Shown here: in pieces, positions 5,642-16,400 of the stretch
Position numbering within the stretch: position 1 is the stretch's first letter
How the letters are laid out: every line of letters begins with the position of its first letter
IMG/VR virus record: IMGVR_UViG_3300044653_000068
Location: 1-64,000 of that record
Length of the DNA stretch: 64,000 nucleotides
From: a virus
Reading direction: 5' to 3' (one strand)
Position numbers and translations under genes: made by a program
Notes under the pieces: generated by a model
Seen by the model: only the letters and a program-made list of their open reading frames with translations
What the model was told of the DNA's origin: nothing
Database searches by the model: none

Positions 5642-6709
5642 GTGGACGTGCTGAACATCGCGCTCGCGATCAGCACGGCCCTCGGCTCCGCTGGTACCGT
5701 AGCGTATTACAGGGAAACGCACAGTGACGGCGTACGGGTTAAGCGCGCGGCGGAGACCAGGGCGATCGTGGATGCGGCGCTGGCTCCCGTCCTGGTCGAT
5801 CTTCAGGCTATTCGCGCCCAGTACGCCGCTGACAACTCGCAGACGCCGCTGGTCATAAAGACCGTGCTGTCCGAGGCGCTGGAGCCGATGCGAGATCAGA
5901 TCAGCACGCTTAACACCAAAATTGAGCCATTGTGGACGGCGTTGATCAACATGGGAATCAACCAGACCAACGTCCTGCACCAGCCTGACCCGCGCAGAAC
6001 CGAGATCGACGGGCTGCTGGAGGAACTTCAGGACGAGCTTGTGAACGGCCACCTGATGTCCCAGCCTGACTACACCCGGTTGCGCGAGTTCCTGAACAAG
6101 ATCAAGGTCTGGGAGCCGGGAACGGACATCGGCTTCCCCGTGCTGCCGGCCGAGCCCACCTCGGCGGCTATACTCCTGAGTGTGATGGGACTGTCCCGGC
6201 AGCGTCGCAGTCAGGAGCGGTTAGGCATGAGCGCGTCCACACCAGACCCCGGTGGACTACCCGAGCATGAGACTCGTGAGGTGAAAAGCGTGTCTGACGG
6301 AAATGGCGAGCGCGGCCCGCAGGGCGAGCGCGGCCCGAAGGGCGACAAGGGCGAGCCCGGTCCGTCCGTGCTTAACAAGCTCGCCGAGCAGCAGGTGTCC
6401 CGGCTCATCGCGGCGAAGACCATGCCGAGGTGGTGGGGCTACGCGCTGATCACGGGTCTCGTCGTGCTGACGGCGGTCGTGATCATCCTCGCCGCGTGGG
6501 TGCTGCCCGCGCTGAACAATAACACCATCAGCGACAGGTCGTACGTCAACAAAGTCGTACAGCACGAGTGCGCGGCCTTGAAGCAGGTCGCCGCCAGCCT
6601 CCCGTCATCACCGCCCTCCGACCCGGCGGCGAACCCGTCGCGCGTGACCAACTACCAGACCTACCTGGCGATCACGTCCTGGGCGCGCAGCGACGGATGC
6701 CCGGCGTGA
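5642..6709 (+). CDS. Membrane-anchored protein with collagen-like segment
   Basis: The 355-residue product begins at GTG with GGCAGGGG upstream. The first 22 residues are hydrophobic and could be a membrane anchor or signal. Residues 25-180 are helical and charged. Around 218-240 lies a short collagen-like run of Gly-x-y triplets (GERGPQGERGPKGDKGEPGP). A strong transmembrane helix follows near 266-290, then a short tail with two Cys. Collagen-like segments are typical of phage fibres and surface proteins, but a C-proximal membrane helix is unusual for a virion protein. Roles in superinfection control, lysis or surface display are all possible. The stop overlaps the convergent tail gene by 49 bp. 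Confidence 0.75.
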   Translation: MDVLNIALAISTALGSAGTVAYYRETHSDGVRVKRAAETRAIVDAALAPVLVDLQAIRAQYAADNSQTPLVIKTVLSEALEPMRDQISTLNTKIEPLWTALINMGINQTNVLHQPDPRRTEIDGLLEELQDELVNGHLMSQPDYTRLREFLNKIKVWEPGTDIGFPVLPAEPTSAAILLSVMGLSRQRRSQERLGMSASTPDPGGLPEHETREVKSVSDGNGERGPQGERGPKGDKGEPGPSVLNKLAEQQVSRLIAAKTMPRWWGYALITGLVVLTAVVIILAAWVLPALNNNTISDRSYVNKVVQHECAALKQVAASLPSSPPSDPAANPSRVTNYQTYLAITSWARSDGCPA

Positions 6710-8985
6710 GCTGAGCCTGCGGGTGGTCCGGCCTGATCAGCCGGCGTAAGCGGGGTCGGTCGTTGCCCCGGCCACCCCGGGAAATTAGTCCGGGTGCACC
6801 GTCTTATAAGACCTAATGCAAACTTGCCCGGATAGAGCGCGGCGACCACCGAGGCCATGTCCGTCATCACGTTCTGATAGGGCGTGACCTGCGCGGTCTG
6901 CGTGTCGTCGTCGTAGGCGTACTGGCCGATCATGAACGTCATGGGGGCCAGCCCCACCTCGCCGCCGTACGCCTCGTTCATGCCCTGCACGGTGACCATC
7001 GCGCCGCCCCAGTTGAGGCCCAGGTCCACCGGGAAACCGCCCGCGTTGAGCAGCTGGCCGGGCATCACCGAGAACGCGCTGGCGAAGTTGGCGCGGATGT
7101 ACTTGGACAGGATGTTCGAGCCGATCGCCTGCGCTGCGGCCTTGGTCATCGCCCCGGCGTTGGTGACGTCCAGGTAGTACTCCATGCGCCCGTGCGCCGC
7201 CACCGACCCCGGGGCGTCCGCGAACGTGGTGTTGTACGTGGCGGCGACGGCGGCCTTGGTGGAGGTGGCGGTCTTGTCCGGCGTCGCCTGGTAGTAGATG
7301 ATGACGGTGTTGACGTCCGCGACGATGGACCGGGCGACGGGCGAGGTGTTCACCAGGAACAGGTCCGGCGGGCGCCTTGCCCCGCTGATCGTCAGGTCAA
7401 CGCGCTTCCACTTGCCGCCCGACAGGATCTCGGTCTGCATCTTGGCCTGCGGGCCGGCCTGGAGCGGGTTGCCGGACACGTCGGTGGGCATCGCGTGGAC
7501 CTGCACCTCCCACGGGGACGGAGGCCAGCTTGACGCCCCGGCCGGCTGGGCAAGCTCCCAGATGAGGGAGCCGCCCGTGCACAGCAGGTTGAGGAAGTCG
7601 GTGACGGTCAGCGACCCCGGGTCCTGGACCGGGCCGGTGTAGATGCCGGCCGGGTTGCCGACGCCCCTGTTCACCCAGCGCAGGCCCCGGGAGATGGCCA
7701 GGTCGATCGGCGCGTCCGGCGTCCACCCGGCCCCCTTGAGCAGGTTCTGGTCCCACCACGCGCCGAAGTTCGTGCCGTAGGTGCCGACGCCGTTGCAGGT
7801 GAGGGTCCAGCCCGTCGCGGCCGGCTGCGGCTCCGTGAGCTGCCCCTCCCAGATGCACGAGCAGCCCCTGTGCGCGGTCACTACGCGGCCCGGGTTGAGG
7901 GCGTCCGTGCGGAACCACGGCTCGACCTCCAGCTGGCAGGTGAGCTGGTCGGGGCCGCCGGGGATCGAGTACGTGTAGTTGATCGCGGAGACGTGCCCGA
8001 TCTGGCCGAGGTAGCGCGGGTTGAACGGGCGCGGAATGGTGATGATGCCGTCCAGGCTCGGCGTCACCGTGTCCAGGGTCGATAGGTTCGGGTAGAAGTA
8101 GACGTACCAGGACTCCGTGCTCGCCTGCTGGACGCTGGCCACCGTGCACACGTTCGGGTTCAGCAGGGTCCACAACGGCGCGGAGCCGGCCGGCACGCCG
8201 TCCCGGTTCACGCTGCCGTTGGCGGTGCCCGCCGCCGTGAAGCACGCCAGGTTGGCCTCGATGCACGCGTTGGAGGCCTGGGCGTACGCGTTGGCGGCGG
8301 TCGCCGCCCCGGCGGCGGTGGCCTCGATGGCAGCCGCCGCCATCGTCCCTTCCGCTAGGCCGAACGCCATGGTAGCCGCGTTCCAGGCTCCCACGGCCGT
8401 GGTGGCGTAGGCGCTCTGGTTCGCGATGGCGGCCTTGGACGCCGCCGTGGCGGCGCTGGCCACCCCGCCGATCGCAGCCGCCTTGTACGGTCCCCAGGCC
8501 GCGCTCGGCCCGGCCAGGTAGTCGGCGTACGCCGTGGCCATGTCCGTGACGGCCGTGGCCATGGCCGCCGTGGCGGCGGTGACGTTGCCGGCGTAGGCGG
8601 ACGACGGGCGCCCGGCGCCGACCAGCGCCTGGATGGCGAACAGGTCCGGCGCCCCGCCCGAGGAGTTCGCGTTGGCGGCGCTCCACTTGACGGTGCCGTT
8701 GTCGAACGCCGGGGGGTTCACGAACGACCCCAGGGACGGCGCGCTCCCCGAGTGGTAGACCTGAAACTGCTCTCCCGGCTGGACGGGCGGCGTGTGGAAG
8801 CCCTCCTCGACCCCCCACTGGGCGGTGTTGAGGATGAAGTACCCGTACCGCTTGCCGTCCGTCGCCGTGCCGCCGGCGCCCATGTTGTCCGTGGTGGACC
8901 CCGCCGAGAGGATGGGGAACGCGCGCTGCGGCAGCGCCGGCTGCCACGTCACGATCTGGGTGGAGTGAAGCTTCTCAAGCGCCAT
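6661..8985 (-). CDS. Large tail/baseplate protein
   Basis: The start is set at the ATG at 8985 because AAGGAGG lies 8 nt upstream; an in-frame start 48 bp earlier would waste that site. The 774-residue product has an Ala-rich helical region (about 120-260). Beta-rich sequence follows with Trp/Tyr and Cys residues, ending in a region (about 590-720) resembling the virus-tail hub proteins that follow distal tail proteins in siphophages. It is the last gene of the tail operon, ends opposite the collagen-like gene and starts 14 bp after the GH16 tail protein. Tail placement is certain from context; the exact subunit is not. Confidence 0.7.
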   Translation of the reverse strand: MALEKLHSTQIVTWQPALPQRAFPILSAGSTTDNMGAGGTATDGKRYGYFILNTAQWGVEEGFHTPPVQPGEQFQVYHSGSAPSLGSFVNPPAFDNGTVKWSAANANSSGGAPDLFAIQALVGAGRPSSAYAGNVTAATAAMATAVTDMATAYADYLAGPSAAWGPYKAAAIGGVASAATAASKAAIANQSAYATTAVGAWNAATMAFGLAEGTMAAAAIEATAAGAATAANAYAQASNACIEANLACFTAAGTANGSVNRDGVPAGSAPLWTLLNPNVCTVASVQQASTESWYVYFYPNLSTLDTVTPSLDGIITIPRPFNPRYLGQIGHVSAINYTYSIPGGPDQLTCQLEVEPWFRTDALNPGRVVTAHRGCSCIWEGQLTEPQPAATGWTLTCNGVGTYGTNFGAWWDQNLLKGAGWTPDAPIDLAISRGLRWVNRGVGNPAGIYTGPVQDPGSLTVTDFLNLLCTGGSLIWELAQPAGASSWPPSPWEVQVHAMPTDVSGNPLQAGPQAKMQTEILSGGKWKRVDLTISGARRPPDLFLVNTSPVARSIVADVNTVIIYYQATPDKTATSTKAAVAATYNTTFADAPGSVAAHGRMEYYLDVTNAGAMTKAAAQAIGSNILSKYIRANFASAFSVMPGQLLNAGGFPVDLGLNWGGAMVTVQGMNEAYGGEVGLAPMTFMIGQYAYDDDTQTAQVTPYQNVMTDMASVVAALYPGKFALGLIRRCTRTNFPGWPGQRPTPLTPADQAGPPAGSAHAGHPSLRAQDVIAR

Positions 8986-8998
8986 GCGGCACGCCTCC

Positions 8999-11581
8999 TT
9001 ACGTGGTGGAGTAAACGCTGCCGGACAGGTCAATGTACAGCGTGCTCGTACCCGCCGGGTACGGGTCCGCCCAGATAACGCCCGACGCGTTGACCTGCAC
9101 GCAGGCCCTGGTCCCGGCGGACGCGCCCTTGACGACGAGATCAGCCCCCGACCCGTACCCGGCGGGGCGGTACGGCGCCGGCAGCGGGTTCCCCGAGTTA
9201 AGCGACGTGGCCGTGGTGAATGCCGTCGCCGCCTGGGCGATCCCGTCGAGCTGCACGTTGCCGTCCGGCAGGAGGCGGTACCGGGGAACCGCGAACCCGG
9301 TGATGACCGCCCAGCCGGCGTCCATCGAAATGGGGTGCCAGATCTCCGGGGCGTAGGCGCCGGGCGTCGTCTCCGTGGGGTTGAACGCCGTGGCCGGGCC
9401 GGTGTAGCCCTCCGCGAACTTGTTGCCGGCCGCGTCGGTGGTCGCGTACGGCTGCACCTGGCTCACGGGGGTGACCGCCGAGTTCGGGACGGTGATCACG
9501 ATGCCGCCGCCGGCGCCGCTGGACCCCAGCTGGACGCTCGTGCCGACGCCCTGGGCCATGACCAGCGTCAGGTACGGGGCCTGGGAGTTGCCGAACGCGT
9601 CCGCCGCCCCGGGGCCGTAGATCGCGGAGTAGAAGTCCGACCCGGTGGGGGCGTTGTAGGCGTCGATGGTCGGGGTGTTGTTCGGCCCGATGAGGAAGGC
9701 GGTGACCGAGCCCTCCTGGAGCCCGGCGCCGATGCCGCTCTCGGTGATGTCGTACGTGACGGTGCCCGCCCCGGGCGGGATGAGGACCGCCGCCACGTTG
9801 TTGCCGGCGTAGGCCGCCGTGTACGTCGGGGGAATGGAGGCGTCGTTGGTGTAGTACACCTCCAGGACCGATTCCTTGGGGTTGGTGGGGTAGGCGTTGG
9901 TGACCGTGAGGAACACCTGGCTGACGGTCCACTTGCCCCCTTCCAGCGTCGCCGGCAGCCCCTCCGGCAGCAGCATCACCGAGAACTTGCTGCCCGTCGC
10001 CGTGTCGGAGGCGGCCCCGCCCGCGTAGAGCACGGTGTTGAGGGCGCTGTTCGGGTTGGACTGCTGGGCGGTGTTGTACTGGCCTCCCGCGCCGCTGGCC
10101 GCGTCGGCTCCGTAGTAGGTCATGGCGCTCGTGAACGGGACGGTGATCCCGGACAGCGGCGGCGGGGTGACGGTGGGGCTGGCGGGCTGGATGGCCGCCC
10201 CCGTGGCGGTGGCGAGGCCCGCGTTGGCGGTGACTACCGAGGCGCCCGGAATGAGGCCGGCCATGATGCCGAACCAGTAGCCCGCGCTCGTGCTGGTGCC
10301 GGTCTGGTTGCCGGTGGCCCCGGCCGCCGCCGACTCGTCGTCGGCCAGCATCATCGTCGCGTTGCCGGACTGCGGCCCGTTGGTGACCTGGCTGGTGTAC
10401 CCGGACGGCGGGGTGATCGCGTAGCCGGCGCCGCCGTCGCCGTTCTCCACCCCGGCGAACCACAGCGCCCACCCGGCGGCCGGCATGGTGATCCCGCTGT
10501 TGGTGAACGACGTGTACTCGCCGCCGGCGTTCCCGGGCGAGCCAACGGTAATCGTCGGCGCCGCCCCGGCCACCGTGGCGATGGTCGCGGTGACCGCCGC
10601 CCCGCCGAGGTTGGTGATCGTGAACGACGTGCCCTCGGTGCCATCGGCCAGGCGGTACAGCAGGCAGCCGATTCCCTCGTTGTCGAGCGGGCTGACGGTG
10701 AACCCGGTGCAGGCGGGGGTGCTCATGCCGACGCCCCACAGGGCGATCATGATCCAGTCGCCGGCCGCCGTCCCGGCCTGCTTGCTGAGCGTGAACGACG
10801 TGACCGCGCCGGGGGACTGCACGACGTTAGGCGTGGCGCGGTACGACAGGACGCCCGTGCCTCCGCCCCCGCCCCCGCCGCCCCCGCCGCCTCCGCCGCC
10901 GCCGCTGCCCGGCACCCAGCCGTACACGTAATCGACCATGATGGGGTTGTTGTAGGAGGAGGGGCCGCCGCCCTGGGTCCCGTTGTTCGGCAGGATGGAC
11001 CAGCCGCCGCCGGCGTCGTCAGTGGCCCACGGGGCGTGGACGAGAACGCCGTCCCAGTAGAACGAGAGCTGGGTCGCCCCCCGGACCATGGTGTAGGTAT
11101 GCCAGCTGTTACACCAGTTCCCCGGCGGGTTGTACGGGCCGGACTGCTGCTCGCCGCCGTTCTCGTAGTGGTAGTTGACGTCGATGCCCGACCCGTTGGT
11201 CTCAACGCAGTCGCCCTCGCCGTTGTCCGGCCAGTCCTGCCCGCTGCCGAAGTAGCCGCCCCAGTTGTACGGCTGGCTGGCGCTCTCGCCTGGCACCCAC
11301 ATCCGCGCCTCGACGCAGCCGCCCACCGGCATGTCCCACCCGTTGACTCCCGCGCCGTCGCTGGGGCTGGAGCTGATGTACGCGCCCTCGGTGTACGACG
11401 CCACGGTCAGGTACAGATAGCCGTTCGCGACGGTCGTGCAGGACTGCGTGCCCAGGCAGCCGGTGCCGTTGATGCCGTTGCCGTTGAGGTAGGCCCACCG
11501 GGTGAGGTCGAGGTAGCCGAGGTTGAAGTCGTCCTGGAACACCAGGTCCCAGGTGCCGGGGGGCCCGTTCGGGTTAGGCAC
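8999..11581 (-). CDS. Tail protein with N-terminal GH16 domain
   Basis: The 860-residue product opens with a concanavalin-like glycoside hydrolase family 16 domain (about 10-225). The catalytic signature is E122-G-D124-C-V-E127, the E-x-D-x-x-E pattern in which the two Glu are nucleophile and acid/base. A pure glycine linker (about 228-244) follows, then beta-sandwich modules and an Ig/lectin-like tail. GH16 enzymes cut beta-1,3/1,4-glucans, galactans and similar polymers, so this is a candidate host-surface depolymerase on the tail tip. A GTG start overlaps the previous gene by 8 nt. One module contains the AGLATATGAA motif also found repeated in the 30855 protein. Confidence 0.8.
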   Translation of the reverse strand: MPNPNGPPGTWDLVFQDDFNLGYLDLTRWAYLNGNGINGTGCLGTQSCTTVANGYLYLTVASYTEGAYISSSPSDGAGVNGWDMPVGGCVEARMWVPGESASQPYNWGGYFGSGQDWPDNGEGDCVETNGSGIDVNYHYENGGEQQSGPYNPPGNWCNSWHTYTMVRGATQLSFYWDGVLVHAPWATDDAGGGWSILPNNGTQGGGPSSYNNPIMVDYVYGWVPGSGGGGGGGGGGGGGGGTGVLSYRATPNVVQSPGAVTSFTLSKQAGTAAGDWIMIALWGVGMSTPACTGFTVSPLDNEGIGCLLYRLADGTEGTSFTITNLGGAAVTATIATVAGAAPTITVGSPGNAGGEYTSFTNSGITMPAAGWALWFAGVENGDGGAGYAITPPSGYTSQVTNGPQSGNATMMLADDESAAAGATGNQTGTSTSAGYWFGIMAGLIPGASVVTANAGLATATGAAIQPASPTVTPPPLSGITVPFTSAMTYYGADAASGAGGQYNTAQQSNPNSALNTVLYAGGAASDTATGSKFSVMLLPEGLPATLEGGKWTVSQVFLTVTNAYPTNPKESVLEVYYTNDASIPPTYTAAYAGNNVAAVLIPPGAGTVTYDITESGIGAGLQEGSVTAFLIGPNNTPTIDAYNAPTGSDFYSAIYGPGAADAFGNSQAPYLTLVMAQGVGTSVQLGSSGAGGGIVITVPNSAVTPVSQVQPYATTDAAGNKFAEGYTGPATAFNPTETTPGAYAPEIWHPISMDAGWAVITGFAVPRYRLLPDGNVQLDGIAQAATAFTTATSLNSGNPLPAPYRPAGYGSGADLVVKGASAGTRACVQVNASGVIWADPYPAGTSTLYIDLSGSVYSTT

Positions 11582-13382
11582 TCGTCATCCTCCGCCGGTA
11601 CTTGTACTTGATCGCGTCGGGCAGGTCGGGGACCTCCGGCATGACGACCTCGCCGACGCCGCCCTCGCCGCTGCCGCTGCCCCCTCCGCCGCCGCCGTAG
11701 ACGCTGCCCCCGGGCGTTGCCGGGGAGGCGTTCCCCTCGCCGCCGACCGCCCCGGCGAACCCGCCCATGCCGGGCGTCGCGGTGGTGGCCAGGCTCGCGG
11801 GCCGCGCGGGAGGGGTCCCGCCGTGACCGCCCGTGGCGCCCGATCCCGACAGCCCGCCGCCGCCCGCCGCGCTCGGGCCCCCGGACGCCCCTCCGCCGGA
11901 ACCGCCCGTGGCCGGCGTCAGCCCGTACGCCTGGGAGACGAGCGTCGGCGTGGCGCAGTCCTGCGCGAACCACACATTGGACATGTAGCCGAAGAACCAG
12001 TTGGCCACGACGCCGGGGTCGGTCCCCAGGGTGGTGGCGTACGCGCCGCTCGGAACGCTGGTGTAGCCGGAGGAGGAGGCGGTGCCCTCCAGCGCGGCGT
12101 TCAGGTACAGGCTGAGGGTGCCGGCCGCGTACGTCATCACAACGTAGTACCAGGTGCCGGGGCTGGGCGCCCCCAAGCTGGTGGCCACTTTGGTCTGGCT
12201 GGTCCCGTTGCCCACCGCCGCCGTCAGGACCCAGTTCGGGGAGGCCGTGGTGCCCTGGTTGACCAGGAACAGCGCGTACCCCTTCATGGCGTTGCCGTCG
12301 TAGTTCTTGGTGTTGGCGGCGATGACGGCGTAGCTGCCCGCCGCCGTGTTGCCCCAGGTGCCGGACGGGTCGCACTGGAGCCAGCAGGAGACGGTCAGGT
12401 CGGTGCCGGAGAACGGAAAGGCCTGGCAGGTTATCTTGGCGCTCGCGGAGGTCAGCGACCCGAGGCTGAAGCGCCCGGCCTTGCCCGACGTGGTGGCGTT
12501 CGGCTGCGACGGCGGCGCGGCCGCGCCAGCGTAGGCCGGCACCTGGGCGGGGGCCGTGGCCGCGCTGTCCTTCCAGCCGCCCGAGTAGTTCGTGATGACG
12601 CCGAGGGCCGCGTTGCCGCTGTCGTCGTTGACCCGGGTGCCGCTCGCGTCGTTGAGGACGTACCAGGCCTCGATGTTCCCCTCGTTGAGGGTGAAGAACC
12701 CGGTGGGCACCTCAGAGAACGACACCGGGTTGTCGGCCCCGTTGTCAGAGTTGTTGGTGCCGCCCGCGCCGCCGGGGAAGTGGATCGAGTTGGAGCTGCC
12801 GTCGCCGCCGGCGCCGCCGATGCCGACCGACGTGGAGTCGCCGCCCAGCCCGCCGTTGGCCACGACCCCGGTGGCCAGGCCGAGCCCGGCGATGTCAAAG
12901 GTCGTCGTGCCGCCGGTCGTGCCCGACGAGTCGGCGCCGCCCCCCGTGTCGTTAACGCCGCCGGCCCCCGGCAGTCCCACCACGTAGGCGTAGGAGTTGC
13001 CCGGGACGATCGGGTACTGAGTCTCGCAGGCGTACTCCCCGCCCCCGCCGCCGCCCCCGCCGATCGCGGAGGACCCTCCGCCGCCCCCGCCGCCGGCCCC
13101 GAAGCACTCGATCTGGGCATAGTAGTCCGCGCCCGTGCCGGTGACGTCGGGCGCCACCCACACACCGTAGAAGTTCTGCACGGGGGTGGTGCCGGGCACG
13201 CCCAGGCCCCCTGTCGCCGTGGCGAGTTCGCCGCCCACCGTGCCGCCGGGCTGGTACACCGTCACCGGGGACAGCACGGTCGTCATCGTCGGCACGAGAG
13301 CGGTCAGGCGCGCGACCGTGGCCTGCGCCTTGGACAGCGCGGTGGACTTCGCCAGCTTCGGCGACGGAGGCTTGCTCGTCAT
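11574..13382 (-). CDS. Tail protein with LamG/concanavalin-like domain and Gly-rich ends
   Basis: The 602-residue product has an N-terminal helical segment and a Gly-rich region (about 90-200) of GGGGG blocks alternating with short beta segments. A laminin-G/concanavalin-like domain covers about 225-470 (IEAWYVLND, FSLGSLT, GTWYYVVMTY, LSLYLNAALEG, NVWFAQD). A second Gly-rich region and a basic C terminus follow. Such proteins bind host-surface sugars from the tail tip. It lies in the tail operon between the giant tail protein and the GH16 tail protein. Confidence 0.75.
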   Translation of the reverse strand: MTSKPPSPKLAKSTALSKAQATVARLTALVPTMTTVLSPVTVYQPGGTVGGELATATGGLGVPGTTPVQNFYGVWVAPDVTGTGADYYAQIECFGAGGGGGGGSSAIGGGGGGGGEYACETQYPIVPGNSYAYVVGLPGAGGVNDTGGGADSSGTTGGTTTFDIAGLGLATGVVANGGLGGDSTSVGIGGAGGDGSSNSIHFPGGAGGTNNSDNGADNPVSFSEVPTGFFTLNEGNIEAWYVLNDASGTRVNDDSGNAALGVITNYSGGWKDSAATAPAQVPAYAGAAAPPSQPNATTSGKAGRFSLGSLTSASAKITCQAFPFSGTDLTVSCWLQCDPSGTWGNTAAGSYAVIAANTKNYDGNAMKGYALFLVNQGTTASPNWVLTAAVGNGTSQTKVATSLGAPSPGTWYYVVMTYAAGTLSLYLNAALEGTASSSGYTSVPSGAYATTLGTDPGVVANWFFGYMSNVWFAQDCATPTLVSQAYGLTPATGGSGGGASGGPSAAGGGGLSGSGATGGHGGTPPARPASLATTATPGMGGFAGAVGGEGNASPATPGGSVYGGGGGGSGSGEGGVGEVVMPEVPDLPDAIKYKYRRRMTSA

Positions 13383-13434
13383 CAGGTGCCCACCTGGATT
13401 CCCGTGTCAAGACCCAATAGACTACGGAGAGCGG

Positions 13435-16400
13435 TCAACATAACACCGCCCTATCTAGGAACCATCTCGGGGCATAGGTCAGTGCCAGGTCGGGCGCCCC
13501 GGCGGTGGAGTAGCACAGCAGCAGGTTGTCCCCGGCCTGGATGTACAGCGCGCCCCCGCTGATCATGGCGCTGTCCAGTACTGACACCTGGTGCTGGCGG
13601 TCCTGGAAGCTGGCGCCCACGAAGCCCAGGTCCCTGTCGGGGGTGGCCTCGTCGAGGAAGTAGTTGACGTACTGCCCGTAGCCCGGGTTCCCCTGGCCGA
13701 TATTGATGAGCGCGGTCTGCCCGGTCGTGTCCAGGAACAGCACGTCCATGAACCGGTCCGCGATGTCGGTGTCGTTGACCGAGAGCGTGAAGTACGACTG
13801 GTCGTTGTAGGCGGTGTAGTCCTTCAGCGGCAGCGTCACCTCGCCCAGGTTGACGAACCCGTTCACGATGTCGGTGGCCGGGGTGACGGCCCGGGACGCC
13901 TGGACCGAGTAGCGAGGGCCGCCCGGGTACTCGTACTGGTTGATCGTGACGGTGATCTGCCGGGCCGAGCCCGCCGTCGAGGAATTCCATGAGTTGGCGA
14001 CCAGGAGCACGGTGTAGGAGCTGCTGAACGTGGCCGGGACGAGGCCGCTGACGGACGGGACGGCGTACTCGGTGTTGTTCGGCGCGTCGGTAACCGGGAT
14101 CGGGCAGATCGGGTTGACGTTCGGGTCGGTGTTGGCGCCGAGGCTGTGCACGATGAGATTGTTCATCGCCGTCAGCGGCGGGGTCCAGGTGACCCGCACC
14201 ATTCCGCCGCCGCCCTGGCCGCCCTGGTTGGCCCCGGTGTTGCTGGCGTAAGCGCCTCCGCCGCCGCCTCCGGGCAGGGCCGCGCTGCCGCCGCCCGTGT
14301 TCAGCGTCCCCGCGCCCGTGCCGCCCTTGCCCGAGTTCGCGCCCGCCAGGCCAGGCGCCCCCTGCTGCCAGACGCCCGGGTAGCCCGGCGCCCCGGGACC
14401 GCCCGCCGCGCCGCCGCCGGAGCCCGCCAGGGGCATCGTGAAGCCGATCAGCATCTCGCACCAGGGGGCGGTGGTGCCGAGGGTGGACGACAGCGTGGTG
14501 GCCGCCTCGTCCGTGATCTGCGCGGCCCACAGCTGGTCGTGCAGGTACGACTGGGCCAGGGTGTCCATCAGGTTGAAGGGCGCGGCTGCGGCGCCGAACG
14601 TCTCCGAGGCCACGACCGCCCCGATCGCCCCGACGAGCGTGTCATTCGGGCTGGCCGGGGTGTAGGACCCGGACGCCGCCGTGCCGGACCCGGTGACGGC
14701 CGAGGCCCCGTGGGCGTCCACGCCAACCGCGTTGGGAATCCAGTAGGTGGCCACGGCGTACTCCGGCGCGGCCGAGGCGCCGCCCCAGTTGTAGGTGCCC
14801 GTGGCGCCCGCCGCCAGGGCGGCCGTGACCGGCGCGGTGGTCATCCACATGACGCCGCCGCTCGACGGGATGACCTGGGTCTTCTGGGTGGTGTAGTGGT
14901 TGCCGCCGGAGTCGGCCATCGCGGTCGGGCCCGCCGTCACGCCGGCGCCGGAGCCCGCCATGCCGACCACCAGGATCATGCCGTTGGCGGAGATCGCGGC
15001 CTCGGTGCCCCACGTGGTCTGCGCGCCGGGGGTGGTCCCCGAGCGCCAGTCCAGCTGGATCACGTCGGCCTGCTGGTTCATCAGCAGCAGCGGGATGCAC
15101 AGCACCGCCCAGTTGGCCGAGCCGGAGAGGGTGGCGCTGAAGGTGTCCCCGCTGCCCGCGTTGTCGGTGCCGCCGCCCTGGTTCTTGATGGTGTAGGCCG
15201 ACAGGTTGAGCGTGCCGGCGGTGACGGTGTAGGTGGACGCCGCCTGGTACCAGATCTTGCCCAGGTTGCCGGGCAGCGACGAGACGGTGGTGCCGCCGTC
15301 CTGGACGACTACCGCCAGCTCGACCTCCAGGGAGCTGGTGTCGGAGGCGCCGAACTGGCCGCTGGCCGTAGCTCCGGTGCCGTTGCCGCTGCCCAGGTTG
15401 CCGGACGTGACGCCCGAGGCCAGGTAAGGCGAGGCCGCCCACAGTACCCCGTATTCCTGGCTGGTGGCGGACGTGACGGCCAGCGTCGTGGAGGTGGTGA
15501 CGGGGAACTCGATGTTGGCGACGAAGCCGTACGCGGTGACCCCGGTGCCGGCGGAGCCGCCGCCCTGCGAGCCGCCCGTTGGCTGGTACACGTTGCCGGC
15601 CGAGTCGATGACGGCCAGGTCGGTGACCGGCCCGGCGGACTCTATGAGCGCCAGCGCCACGCCCTGGGACACCGACGCCCCCGCGCCGCCGCTGGTGCCC
15701 CCGGTCGAGTTGTACGACATCGAGTTCAGGTAGGTCAGGGAGGGCCCCGTGCCCGTCCCCGGGTTGCCGGTCATGTAGCTGCCGAGGGACCCCGAGGTGA
15801 GCAGGCCGCCGGCGCCGCCGTTGTCATGGACGGTGTTGGAGCTGCCCGTGCCGCCGGCCGCGCCCGTGGCGCTGTTAACCGCCGCAGACGAGCCGCCGTG
15901 CGCCGTGACCACGGTCCCGGTGGTAGCCGCCGAGCCGAAGACGGTGCTCCCGCCGGCCAGGGGGCTGCCCCCGTTGATCTGGTAGGTGAGCTGGACCATG
16001 CCGGCCCCGCCATCGGCGCCCAGGTAGTTCACGCTCTTGGTGCCGGGCAGGTTGACCGCCGCCTGGGCGGTCGTGGCCAGGGTGCCGCTGGTGTAGCCGC
16101 CGCCCCCGCCGCCGCCGGGCTGGGAGCCAACGGCCGGGAAGCCCGGTGTGCTGGCGCCCGCGCCGCCGTTGCCGCCGGAGGTGCCCCCGCCCCCTCCGGT
16201 GCCGCCGAGGCCGCCCGTCTGCCAGTTCACGCCCCCTGTGGTCAGGTGCGGCTGGGAGTCGCCGCCGGCGCCGCCCGCCGCGCCGCTGCCCGCCGCGCCG
16301 CCGCCGCCGCCGCCCGAGGGGCCGGGAGACGACCCGCCGCGCCCGCCGTTGCGGTGCGTGGTGCCGGGGGCCCCGACGTTCGCCCCGCCCGCGCCGCCGC

